NCBI GenBank assembly: GCA_946409405.1
Contig: CAMJWL010000004.1
Coordinates: 1-49,457, forward strand
Source: an uncultured Bacteroidales bacterium
GTDB lineage: Bacteria; Bacteroidota; Bacteroidia; Bacteroidales; UBA3824
Direction of reading: 5' to 3'
Length of the DNA stretch: 49,457 nucleotides
A program made the translations under genes and the position numbers. The first letter of the stretch is position 1; each line of letters begins with the position of its first letter. Positions 8,605 through 16,503 of this stretch are shown here, in pieces. Under the pieces are notes generated by a model. It was given only the letters and a program-made list of their open reading frames with translations. It did no database searches and was not told where the DNA came from.

Positions 8605-8649
8605 TTATTCCTTCCCTACGAATAATTATTCCTTCCCTACAAATATCGC
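8605..8649 (-). repeat. 21-bp tandem duplication of the GH97 gene 3' end
   Basis: Read on the minus strand, the terminal codons for FVGKE and the TAA stop are repeated in the same frame directly after the first stop, giving a second LFVGKE-stop. It is a 21-bp unit with one or two differences. Confidence 0.8.
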
Positions 8650-10590
8650 TGCGCCATTCATTGGCACGTTGATTTCGTAAGTGGACTTCTTGGAGACCTT
8701 CAATTCTTTCTTGGAGCCTTTGAGGTTGGCATCGTCGCTGTAAAGAGTGATGCCGCATTTGAGCATCGGGAGCGAGAGGGTGCGGCGGAGAGGCTCTTTT
8801 TGGGCGTTGATGGCAACAATGTACCAAGTATGTCCGTGACGGCGGGCGAAGATGAGGTATTTGCCAGGATATGCGTCAATGAGTTTCACGTCGTCCCAAA
8901 GCGTCGGCACGGATTTGATGAAATCCATTTTCCATGGCTCGTTGTCCTTGGTGATGCGCGGATAGAGCGCGAGGTGGTTGAGCGGACATTGGAAGAGTAC
9001 GGCGACAGCCATCTGGAACACATCGGAGGTTACGCGGCGACCGCCCCACGTTGTAGAGTCGTTGGTAACGTTAAAGTAATCGTTTAAGGTAACACCACCA
9101 TAATCCATGGAAGCCACTGAATTGCGTATCAAGGGATGAAGTGTTGCGTTGTAACTTTCCTGACGGCAGAAGTCGTCGCTAAAATGCAAGTTTTCGCTCG
9201 CAAGTACAGCCTCGTTGCCTATGAAATTGGGGTACATACGTTCCCAACCGCGAGGCAGGGTTGCGCCGTGGAAGATGACTTCGAGACCAAAATCGTTGGC
9301 GTCGGCGAGGATGTCTTCGTAGAGTTGCATGGTCTGCTGCTTGTCTGAACCCATAAAATCGACCTTGATGCCGCGTATGCCGATAGACTTCATCCACGCC
9401 ATTTCGCGGCGGCGGGCGATGAGGTTGTTCATGATGTTGCGCGGGGTCTGCGGCGCGTCGTTCCAATAGCCGTTGCTGTTGTACCAAAGCATCAGGCTAA
9501 CTCCCTTGCTGAGAGCGTATTTGGAGAGCATTTCGATGGAGTCGCGACCAATCTGTTGATCCCACCAGTTGTCCACGAGTACCGACGCAAAACCCATCTT
9601 GGCGGTGAAGTCGATGTATTCGCGCTGCACCTTATAATTTACCGATTCGTCCATGCCGATAATCCAACTCCATGTACCTGCGCCGTAGTCATAGACCTTG
9701 GACGGCTCGTAGAGCGGCGTAACGAAGTCCCACGGGATGGTGGTTTCGGCTATCGGGGCGAGGTCGATGCCAACGGTGATTGTGCGCCACGGTGTGCAGC
9801 CCGGCAACGGAATGCCCGGCGCGGATGAGCCGTTGTAATTGAAATCGGCTTCCAACGGGTTGGCTATCTTGTAATTGTTGCCGCCTGTACAGTCCAAATG
9901 CGAACCGCAATATGCCGACGAAACGCCGGTTTCAGAAATCATCACCCAGCCGTTTGGCGTTTTAAAAAGGCAGGGGAACACGAATCCTGCGCCTCCCGCA
10001 TTGTCGCCCGTCGGACGGTCGGTGAAGTAGGGGTGTTCGTAACTCGGCGCAGTCCTCGACCATCCCGTGCCGCCTTTCATCTGCGCCGAGAGGAAAGTAG
10101 TGGTGCCGGAGGGCATGTTGAAATGGGTTTGGTCGTTCTTGACGATGGCGCAGAATGTGGAGTCGCCCTTCACCTTGGCGGGCTGACGGCGCATTTCGTA
10201 GCGGAAGGCGATGTCGTTGTTTTTCACCATCATCACGAGGTCGTAGGCAGGGATGCCGTTCCTACTGATGTTCCATACGGCGTGGGTCGCCTTGACGTCC
10301 ACTTGGCTTTTTTTGAGAGTTTTGACGCTGTACGAAAATTTCACTGTGTCGGTCTTCAAGCCGGTTGCGCTAAGCCCTTGCGAGAAGTCTGCCACGTCGG
10401 TAACGAGTCCGATGGGCGACTTTTCGAGAATCGTCTTGCCGTCGTAACTCACAGAGTAAGAGGCGCGTGAGTTTTCGCAAAGGAGATTGACGGCGAGCCT
10501 TCCGTCGGGGCTTTTGACGGTGGCTGAGTTCTGTGCGCTTGCGCTGATGGCTGTTGTCAGGGCAAGCAACGTGAGCAAATTGTTCTTCAT
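8626..10590 (-). CDS. Glycoside hydrolase family 97, probably a retaining alpha-galactosidase type
   Basis: 654 residues with a cleavable signal (MKNNLLTLLALTTAISASAQ), an N-terminal beta-sandwich (about 25-280), a TIM barrel (about 290-560) and a C-terminal beta domain, as in GH97. Barrel motifs include VDNWWDQQ, GIKVDFMGSDKQ and FIGNEAVLASEN. GH97 splits into inverting enzymes such as SusB, with glutamate bases, and retaining ones with an Asp nucleophile; here Asp411 in KVDF and Glu466 sit four residues below the catalytic Asp/Glu I remember for the retaining Bacteroides alpha-galactosidase, so the retaining class is inferred. Single gene, no SusC/SusD pair nearby. The last codons are tandemly duplicated after the stop. 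Confidence 0.93.
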   Translation of the reverse strand: MKNNLLTLLALTTAISASAQNSATVKSPDGRLAVNLLCENSRASYSVSYDGKTILEKSPIGLVTDVADFSQGLSATGLKTDTVKFSYSVKTLKKSQVDVKATHAVWNISRNGIPAYDLVMMVKNNDIAFRYEMRRQPAKVKGDSTFCAIVKNDQTHFNMPSGTTTFLSAQMKGGTGWSRTAPSYEHPYFTDRPTGDNAGGAGFVFPCLFKTPNGWVMISETGVSSAYCGSHLDCTGGNNYKIANPLEADFNYNGSSAPGIPLPGCTPWRTITVGIDLAPIAETTIPWDFVTPLYEPSKVYDYGAGTWSWIIGMDESVNYKVQREYIDFTAKMGFASVLVDNWWDQQIGRDSIEMLSKYALSKGVSLMLWYNSNGYWNDAPQTPRNIMNNLIARRREMAWMKSIGIRGIKVDFMGSDKQQTMQLYEDILADANDFGLEVIFHGATLPRGWERMYPNFIGNEAVLASENLHFSDDFCRQESYNATLHPLIRNSVASMDYGGVTLNDYFNVTNDSTTWGGRRVTSDVFQMAVAVLFQCPLNHLALYPRITKDNEPWKMDFIKSVPTLWDDVKLIDAYPGKYLIFARRHGHTWYIVAINAQKEPLRRTLSLPMLKCGITLYSDDANLKGSKKELKVSKKSTYEINVPMNGAAIFVGKE

Positions 10591-10612
10591 ATCAAATTAT
10601 GTTTGGTTCGTG

Positions 10613-10643
10613 CAAAATTATTATAAAATTTCCTATTCGCAAT
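10613..10643 (-). promoter_or_regulatory. Promoter of the GH97 gene
   Basis: Minus-strand ATTG, 19 bases, TAATTTTG, the same hexamer set and spacing as the feoB promoter, ending about 23 bases before the GH97 ATG. Confidence 0.7.
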
Positions 10644-10664
10644 TACAATTTCGATTTTTTTATA

Positions 10665-10672
10665 TAAATTTG
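10665..10672 (+). promoter_or_regulatory. -7 box of the lipoprotein gene at 10697
   Basis: TAAATTTG matches TAnnTTTG and lies 25 bases before the start codon. The -33 element is weak. Divergent to the GH97 promoter. Confidence 0.5.
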
Positions 10673-10696
10673 CAACCTGAAAAAAGTCTAATCAGA

Positions 10697-11542
10697 ATGA
10701 TAATGAAACGTATAATAATATGTTTATGCACGGTGTTGCTGTTGGCGGGAATCGAAGGATGCTCCGATGGCAAGAAAAACCGTGTGAAAACTAAGGTGGA
10801 CAGCGAGGGTGGGTCTTCCGCCGAAGTTACAAACGTTGTATATACCAAATATGGCATCCCGTTGCCGATAGATTTGTTCAAGTACCTTGTAACGGAGGAA
10901 ATCCCCTACAACAACGACCTCCTTTTGCCGCTCGAAAACATGGACAAATACACCAAGGAGCCTAAGCAGGCGATGGCTTTGGGCGTGTATTCCGCCGACA
11001 TCGCGTACTGTTCGCTTTACAAGAGGCAACAGGAAGTGATGGGCTACTTCAACTGTTCTTTCAAACTCGCCGACAAACTTGACATCTCGGAGGGTTTCAA
11101 CTTCCGTTATGTGGAGCGCATGGAAAACAATGTCAACTCCGCCGACTCGCTCAGCAACATTGCCGCCGAGTCGTATTGGAAGGCCTGCAACTATCTGGCA
11201 GACAACGAGAAAAACAATATCCTCCCATTCGTTATCTATGGCGGATGGGTGGAGAGCCAATACCTCACCATTGCTTCCAACGACCTCAAAGACACCCGCG
11301 AGCAGATTTTGAATCAGCGAGAGGGGCTCCTGAGCCTTATCAACTACTTGTATGAGGTGATGATAGAGAGTTCGGCGTTCTATTATAATTACGACATCAA
11401 GACTATCATCGTGAAACTCAACAACATAAAGAAAGTGTATGACAAGGTGTCGGGCAACAGCATCGACGCGCAACTTTACAAGGAAATCTGCGACCGTATC
11501 AAGACGATGCGCTCCGAACTCATAGACCCTAACAAGAATTAA
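10697..11542 (+). CDS. Lipoprotein of unknown function
   Basis: 281 residues from ATG 10697 (or two codons later). A frame running further upstream crosses the promoter and is not used. The N-terminus is a lipoprotein signal (IIICLCTVLLLAGIEGC). The mature protein is largely alpha-helical and acidic, rich in Tyr and Asn (VVYTKYGIPLPIDLFKYL, LGVYSADIAYCSLYKRQQEVMGYFNC, NLADNEKNN-like helices), with no enzyme motif I recognise. It resembles helical lipoproteins widespread in Bacteroidales without known function. The HAD gene follows 23 bases downstream on the same strand, so the two may share a transcript. Confidence 0.75.
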   Translation: MIMKRIIICLCTVLLLAGIEGCSDGKKNRVKTKVDSEGGSSAEVTNVVYTKYGIPLPIDLFKYLVTEEIPYNNDLLLPLENMDKYTKEPKQAMALGVYSADIAYCSLYKRQQEVMGYFNCSFKLADKLDISEGFNFRYVERMENNVNSADSLSNIAAESYWKACNYLADNEKNNILPFVIYGGWVESQYLTIASNDLKDTREQILNQREGLLSLINYLYEVMIESSAFYYNYDIKTIIVKLNNIKKVYDKVSGNSIDAQLYKEICDRIKTMRSELIDPNKN

Positions 11543-11565
11543 CAACCATTACATTATTAAAAAGT

Positions 11566-11973
11566 ATGCTTAAAATAGCAGTAGATTTCGACGGAACAAT
11601 TGTAGAAGATGCTTACCCTGCAATTGGCAAGCAAAAACCGTTTGCGTTGGAGACCCTCAAAAAACTCTCCAAGATGCACAAGATTATTCTGTGGACCTGC
11701 CGCACGGGTCAACTCCTCGATGACGCCGTAAAATATCTCGAAGACGCGGGCGTAAATATTCATGCCGTCAACGCTGACAGCCCCGACGAGGCTAAGCAGC
11801 CTTTGCCCGAAGACCGCAGTTTCTTCATGCGCAAGGTTGACGCGGATCTGTTTATCGACGACAGGAATTTTGGCGGCTTCCCCGGATGGGGCAAGATTTG
11901 GCAGAAACTGAGCGGCGAGGCTGAACCCGACCCCGAGCCTCAGCCCAAGAAGAAAAAATGGTTTTGGCAGTAG
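11566..11973 (+). CDS. Small HAD-superfamily hydrolase (BT0820-like)
   Basis: 135 residues without a cap domain. Motif I is DFDGTIVED (Asp nucleophile at residue 7), motif II is in LWTCRTGQ, and the acidic motif is FIDDRNFGG. This matches small Bacteroidales phosphatase-like HAD proteins such as the structurally studied BT0820; substrate unknown. The C-terminus is a charged tail (PDPEPQPKKKKWFWQ). It lies between the lipoprotein gene and the permease gene on the same strand with gaps of about 22 bases each. Confidence 0.85.
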   Translation: MLKIAVDFDGTIVEDAYPAIGKQKPFALETLKKLSKMHKIILWTCRTGQLLDDAVKYLEDAGVNIHAVNADSPDEAKQPLPEDRSFFMRKVDADLFIDDRNFGGFPGWGKIWQKLSGEAEPDPEPQPKKKKWFWQ

Positions 11974-11995
11974 TAGGTTATTAGTGCGATAAGAA

Positions 11996-13090
11996 ATGCT
12001 ACATGAGTTTTTGACGGACGTGGTGTGTCAGATAGTGGTCATCACGTTCTTTGTGTTGTCTATGATAATGGTGCTTGAATACCTCAACGTGTTCTCCAAG
12101 GGACACGTGCATGGGTTCATGCAGAGGAACAAGAGCCTCCAAATACTCATATCGGCATTTCTTGGCATCATCCCCGGCTGCATTGGCACTTATACCGCAG
12201 TGTCGCTTTATACCCACAATGTGATAGGTTTTGGCGCGCTGATAGCCAACCTGATAGCCACTACCGGCGACGAGGCGTTTTGGATGATGTCCAAGATGCC
12301 AGACAAGGCTTTGCTTATTTTTGTAGGGCTTTTCGCGCTTGCGGTGGTGTCGGGATATGTCGCAAATATCTTTGTATCAAGACATTCCAATCAATGCGGG
12401 CAAGAATCGCATTTTGTGTTGCACACCACGCACGACCATCATTGGCATCAGAGTCTCCACGGCAACATCATCGAAAATTTGCGTCATATCTCCACGCACA
12501 GACTTATACTGTTGGTTTCGATAATTGTGTTTATCGTGCTGACTCTCAGTGGATTTCTTGGCGAACATCATCATCACGGTGAAGAAGAAATGGAGGTAGA
12601 TACCGGCGAGGAAAAATTCAATTTCATTGTGTCGATAATATCGATGGTGTTGGCGGCGGTAACGTTGTTTGTCATAGTGCGTGTGCCGGAGCATTTTCTC
12701 GAAGACCATATTTGGCATCATGTTATAGGTCAGCACTTTTGGAAGATTTTGACCTGGACATCCATTGCGCTGGTTTTGGTGTTTGTTATCAAGGAGGTCT
12801 GCGACATCCAGACGTGGGTTACTCAGTTTAGCGAGGGCAGCGTTTATGTTTTCTGTATGGTGGCCGCCATTTTAATCGGTTTGATTCCCGAATCAGGGCC
12901 GCATTTTGTTTTTATCACGCTCTATTGCAGTGGCGTGATGCCTCTCGGCGCGTTGATAGCCAACTGCATCGTGCAGGACGGACACGGCGCAATCCCGTTG
13001 TTTGCCGAGAGCAAGAAGGATTTTTTCGTTGTCAAAGGGATAAAGGTGGTGTTGGCAGTGGCGATTGGCGCGGCGTTTTGGTTGTTGTGA
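11996..13090 (+). CDS. Putative ten-helix metal permease (ArsP_2 family)
   Basis: 364 residues with about ten hydrophobic helices arranged as an inverted repeat: each half carries a gated motif (IPGCIGTYTAVSLY...GALIANLIATTGDEAF in the first half, IPESGPHFVFITLY...GALIANCIVQDGHGAIP in the second). This is the hallmark of the ArsP_2 / putative manganese or heavy-metal exporter family. Histidine-rich soluble loops (THDHHWHQ, GEHHHHGEEE, DHIWHHVIGQH) favour a divalent metal substrate. The second half ends near the C-terminus. Its transcript is closed by the strong terminator at 13097-13165. Confidence 0.85.
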   Translation: MLHEFLTDVVCQIVVITFFVLSMIMVLEYLNVFSKGHVHGFMQRNKSLQILISAFLGIIPGCIGTYTAVSLYTHNVIGFGALIANLIATTGDEAFWMMSKMPDKALLIFVGLFALAVVSGYVANIFVSRHSNQCGQESHFVLHTTHDHHWHQSLHGNIIENLRHISTHRLILLVSIIVFIVLTLSGFLGEHHHHGEEEMEVDTGEEKFNFIVSIISMVLAAVTLFVIVRVPEHFLEDHIWHHVIGQHFWKILTWTSIALVLVFVIKEVCDIQTWVTQFSEGSVYVFCMVAAILIGLIPESGPHFVFITLYCSGVMPLGALIANCIVQDGHGAIPLFAESKKDFFVVKGIKVVLAVAIGAAFWLL

Positions 13091-13096
13091 AACTTA

Positions 13097-13165
13097 AAAA
13101 AATGCTTGAAAATGTACTAAAACTCACTTTTTTTTCGAGTTTTAGTACATTTTCAAGCATTTTTT
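13097..13165 (+). terminator. Long intrinsic terminator
   Basis: A perfect 29-bp stem (13097-13125 with 13137-13165) and an 11-base loop ACTTTTTTTTC, ending in six T. It lies six bases after the permease stop and can also act for the convergent gene ending at 13194. Confidence 0.9.
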
Positions 13166-13170
13166 GGGGG

Positions 13171-13187
13171 GCGGACGAGCCGTCCGC
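13171..13187. repeat. Dispersed GC-rich palindrome, copy 1
   Basis: GCGGACGAGCCGTCCGC, a 6-bp stem with a GAGCC loop, seven bases after the stop codon of the minus-strand gene at 13194. The same word occurs at 46443-46459, and the 16 bases GAGCCGTCCGCACTCC are shared with 46468-46483. Confidence 0.75.
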
Positions 13188-13193
13188 ACTCCA

Positions 13194-15374
13194 TTATTTC
13201 CCGTAATTCCTTACGAAATATCCATACGAATCACATTCTGTAACAAATTGCGACGGTGTGCGACCTTTCTCAAATTCGTATAACCGCTGAAAATCCTTGA
13301 AATTCTGATGGTTGCGGTTAATCGTGGTTTCGTACTTGTCGGTTTCGTAGTTGTAGGTTCTCTTTTCGTAAGAATCGGGGTCGGAGGTGAGGGCGAGCGC
13401 AAACAATGCCTTCTCCTTCAATGCCGGGTCTGTCGATGAGGCGGCGGTTTCGAGGTGTCGTCGGGTTTCCTTTACAAAGTCGATTTCCGATGGGGTGGAG
13501 GAGGCCTTGTAATAGCGCGAGTGGTAATAATGCGCCAAATGCCAACAATCGCCCTTCTCGGACGCTTGATATAGGCGTGTGGCGATTTCGTAGGCCTTCT
13601 GCGGCTGCGACGCCTGCCCCAAGAGCGCAATCATTTCCTTGCAGTATTCCAATTTGGGATTTTTTGTGAGCGCGGGGAGTGCCACCTCGCCGTCGTCGGA
13701 AAACCACGAATTGATTAGGCAACCTTTGAGTTGGAGTCCGTCCCACTTCGGCTTGCTGTAATCCCTGTAAATCATGTATTTGGCTATTGCTTGCTGATCC
13801 AGGAACGAGAGCGGCACTTTTTGCAGGAATTGCACGGCCTTTTGATAATTGCCCTCGGCGAGATACTTGGTGCCGATGAGGTCGTTGAAATAGTTGGCAT
13901 CGTGTCCAATCTGACTCCAAAGCCATTTGGAGAGTTCGTCGCGGGTGGCAAATTTGTTGAAGAAATCCTCGGTTTCGGCGGCGGTGAGGCGGCACAGCGA
14001 CACAAAATAGTGCGACGAGTAATCAAGTGAGCCTTCGTAGTCGATGCTTAAAAACCATCCCAAACCGTTTTTGTTGGCGTATTGAGTTTGGTCGGTGTCG
14101 CATATAGAGGAGTGCAGACCGCCTACTGCGGCAGCAAGTTTCTTGTCGGCGATGGCGGATTGAATGGTCTCGAAGTTTTCGATGTAATTTTCCACATCTG
14201 CCTTCACCCTCGACTTCAACCATTTGAGTTCCGTAAGCATGAAGTTGGCGTATGTGGGCGTGTAGTTGGGTTCGGCGGCGTAGATAAGGAGGCGCGTGAT
14301 GCGGGCGTTCTCCTTGATGCTCGCGCTGCCCGCCATAGACATTGCCGCATCTATCTGATTTTTAGCGTCTTTCTGATTGCCAAGATAATAATTGCAGTAT
14401 GCGGCGGCACTCTTCCAAAGTGCGGGGCAGTCGGTGGCCTTGCTGTCGGCTATCTTGTTGGCCTGCAATACGAAATCCTTGACACTACGTTTGGCGGCGA
14501 TGTTTTGGAGCGAATCTTCCTTGCCGTAAAATTCTGTGCGGCGGAGTTCAAACTCGATGTTGTTGATAAATTGAATCATCACCCACGGAATCGCCTTTGA
14601 ATTGTGGTTTTTGTTATAGATGTTCATCAACGCTTCGTATTCGTATTTGCCTGCAACACACCACGATAGGCTCACATTGTCGTTGATTTTGGCGTAAATC
14701 TCTATCGCCTCGTCCTTCTTGCCTGTGCGGAGGAGTGAGCCGGCGTAGAGGGCGTCGATGAGGGGGAGACAATCGCTGCCGACGGGTATGCGCGAGAGGT
14801 TTTGGGAGTAATAGTTGATTACTTCCTCAAACTGTCCCGACTGAAACAACGCCCTCATTGTCAGCAAGATATAACGGTCGGCGTATTTCGTTCCCTTGTA
14901 GGCGCGGGCGGCGGTGATTACCTCGTCGAGGTTGGCTTTTGCCTTGTCGAGGTCGTCTTTGGTGGGGTAGTACCATGCGCTCCATTCTTCGTCGTAGTCT
15001 TCGCCTTTGGCTTCGTAAGCCTCCTTATAGAGATTGGAACAGAGGTCGTAGTCGTTGTTGCGACGCTGCCGGTAAAGGTTGTTAAGTCGCAAATATTCAA
15101 GCATTTCGCTATCGTTCTTCTTTTTTGCGGCGGCGTAGATTTTGTAGTCGTCGAGGTTGATTGCGGAGTTTTCGGTGAGCAAACTAAGGTCGTCGTCGCT
15201 GAGGTTTGCGCCTGTGTAAGCGTTCCAAAATTTGAAGAAGTCAGGCTCAAATTCTTCGCCAAATTCCTTCATCATGAAGAAACTCCAATACTTGTTGCCG
15301 TATCCGATGTCGAAACACGGCTTTGCCATCGCTGGTAGCAACAGCAATAGGCTAATGATGCATAATCGTTTCAT
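13194..15374 (-). CDS. Exported helical-repeat protein of unknown function
   Basis: 726 residues with a signal sequence (MKRLCIISLLLLLPAMAKPCF). The rest is helical and rich in Tyr, Ala and Leu; repeated helix pairs such as AYKGTKYADRYILLTMRALFQSGQFEEVINYY and LYAGSLLRTGKKDEAIEIYAKI look like degenerate TPRs. No catalytic motif seen. The start overlaps the end of the upstream lipoprotein gene (15352-16383) by 23 bases, so the two form an operon and probably work together outside the cytoplasm. Large Bacteroidales proteins of this kind are annotated only as hypothetical. Confidence 0.75.
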   Translation of the reverse strand: MKRLCIISLLLLLPAMAKPCFDIGYGNKYWSFFMMKEFGEEFEPDFFKFWNAYTGANLSDDDLSLLTENSAINLDDYKIYAAAKKKNDSEMLEYLRLNNLYRQRRNNDYDLCSNLYKEAYEAKGEDYDEEWSAWYYPTKDDLDKAKANLDEVITAARAYKGTKYADRYILLTMRALFQSGQFEEVINYYSQNLSRIPVGSDCLPLIDALYAGSLLRTGKKDEAIEIYAKINDNVSLSWCVAGKYEYEALMNIYNKNHNSKAIPWVMIQFINNIEFELRRTEFYGKEDSLQNIAAKRSVKDFVLQANKIADSKATDCPALWKSAAAYCNYYLGNQKDAKNQIDAAMSMAGSASIKENARITRLLIYAAEPNYTPTYANFMLTELKWLKSRVKADVENYIENFETIQSAIADKKLAAAVGGLHSSICDTDQTQYANKNGLGWFLSIDYEGSLDYSSHYFVSLCRLTAAETEDFFNKFATRDELSKWLWSQIGHDANYFNDLIGTKYLAEGNYQKAVQFLQKVPLSFLDQQAIAKYMIYRDYSKPKWDGLQLKGCLINSWFSDDGEVALPALTKNPKLEYCKEMIALLGQASQPQKAYEIATRLYQASEKGDCWHLAHYYHSRYYKASSTPSEIDFVKETRRHLETAASSTDPALKEKALFALALTSDPDSYEKRTYNYETDKYETTINRNHQNFKDFQRLYEFEKGRTPSQFVTECDSYGYFVRNYGK

Positions 15375-16383
15375 ATTGTTGAGTTGTCAAATTGTTAATA
15401 TTCCGTGAGTTGATGTCGTATATAATTGTCTGCGCCGACATTGTGGGGCGCAGGTTGTCGATGGTTCGTTTGATGCTTGAAATCTCATCATATTCTGCCT
15501 TGTAAATCAGCAACTTGTCGCCGTGCGATATTTGTGTCAAACTACTGCCGGGTTCGGGGCTGTTTACTATTAGGCGCGTGGCAATCGACTCGTATTCGTT
15601 GTCGGCAATTCGCCTGAATTTTGTGCTGTCGGCAACGTCCTCGGCGTAGAGGATTGCGCGGAGTTTGTTGTCATTATATAATAGTTGGTAACTGAAATTT
15701 GGGTACGCGGCGCACAGCGGTAAGTCGTAGTCTTTCAGTGATTTAAGATACGGCTCGGCGTGTTTGGACGACAATACGGGGTTTCGGTTTGGCGGTTGGC
15801 TGATGTTGCCGGTGTTATAAACCATCAAAACTCCATAATCCACCGGCGGTGGTGTCATCCGCAGTTGGTGCAGACGGATTGTCGCCGAAAGCCGTATGTT
15901 TTTGTCTTTCAGGATTTTGCGGAGATTATCGAGAAATTTGAAATATTTATCTTGCGACGATTCTTTCCAGTCGCAGTCTATTTGGATTTCCTCGACGGCG
16001 GGGATGTCGTTGGTTTCGCACATTTGCAACACTCTGTACGCCAATATTTTGGGCATCTTATCGATGTCGAGAGCCATACAACTTTCTGTAATAAAGACTG
16101 TTGGGATTATCTTGACTCCTTGGATAATTGGCTTTTGGAATTGGATGGTTGCCAGTGGTTTGGGCGTTTTTGAATTGCCATCGGGCGCAACGTCAAAAAA
16201 TTTCATATATATCTTCTTGATTCCAAGCCTATTGACCGCCTCCAGCTCCGTGCTGTCGGGATTCCACGTAGTCTTCCACCAATACGCCGACGGCTGCGGG
16301 TCGGGTACAGGCTCGATGTCGTGGTTGCAGGCAACTATTGATGCAATTAATATTATGAATATCAAACAGTTATACTTCTTCAT
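15352..16383 (-). CDS. Lipoprotein, DUF3142-like TIM-barrel candidate
   Basis: 343 residues starting with a lipoprotein signal (CLIFIILIASIVAC). The mature part begins YWWKTTWNPDSTELEAVNRLGIKKIYMKFFDV and has alternating strand/helix segments with EEIQIDCDW, VDYGVLMVYNTGN and DLPLCAAYPNF, a pattern like the glycosidase-like barrel of DUF3142 proteins, where D-x-DW lies on a strand end. No enzymatic activity is established for that group. First gene of a two-gene operon with the exported TPR-like protein; both face the outside of the cytoplasmic membrane. Confidence 0.65.
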   Translation of the reverse strand: MKKYNCLIFIILIASIVACNHDIEPVPDPQPSAYWWKTTWNPDSTELEAVNRLGIKKIYMKFFDVAPDGNSKTPKPLATIQFQKPIIQGVKIIPTVFITESCMALDIDKMPKILAYRVLQMCETNDIPAVEEIQIDCDWKESSQDKYFKFLDNLRKILKDKNIRLSATIRLHQLRMTPPPVDYGVLMVYNTGNISQPPNRNPVLSSKHAEPYLKSLKDYDLPLCAAYPNFSYQLLYNDNKLRAILYAEDVADSTKFRRIADNEYESIATRLIVNSPEPGSSLTQISHGDKLLIYKAEYDEISSIKRTIDNLRPTMSAQTIIYDINSRNINNLTTQQYETIMHH

Positions 16384-16503
16384 TTTTGTTGGTGTTATAC
16401 ATTATAATATAAACGAATTGTTGATGGAAAAATTGCGGGGTGAAATTATTTTTGCAGTCCCCGACAAAAACCTTATCTTTACGCCAAAATAAATCGCGCA
16501 AAT

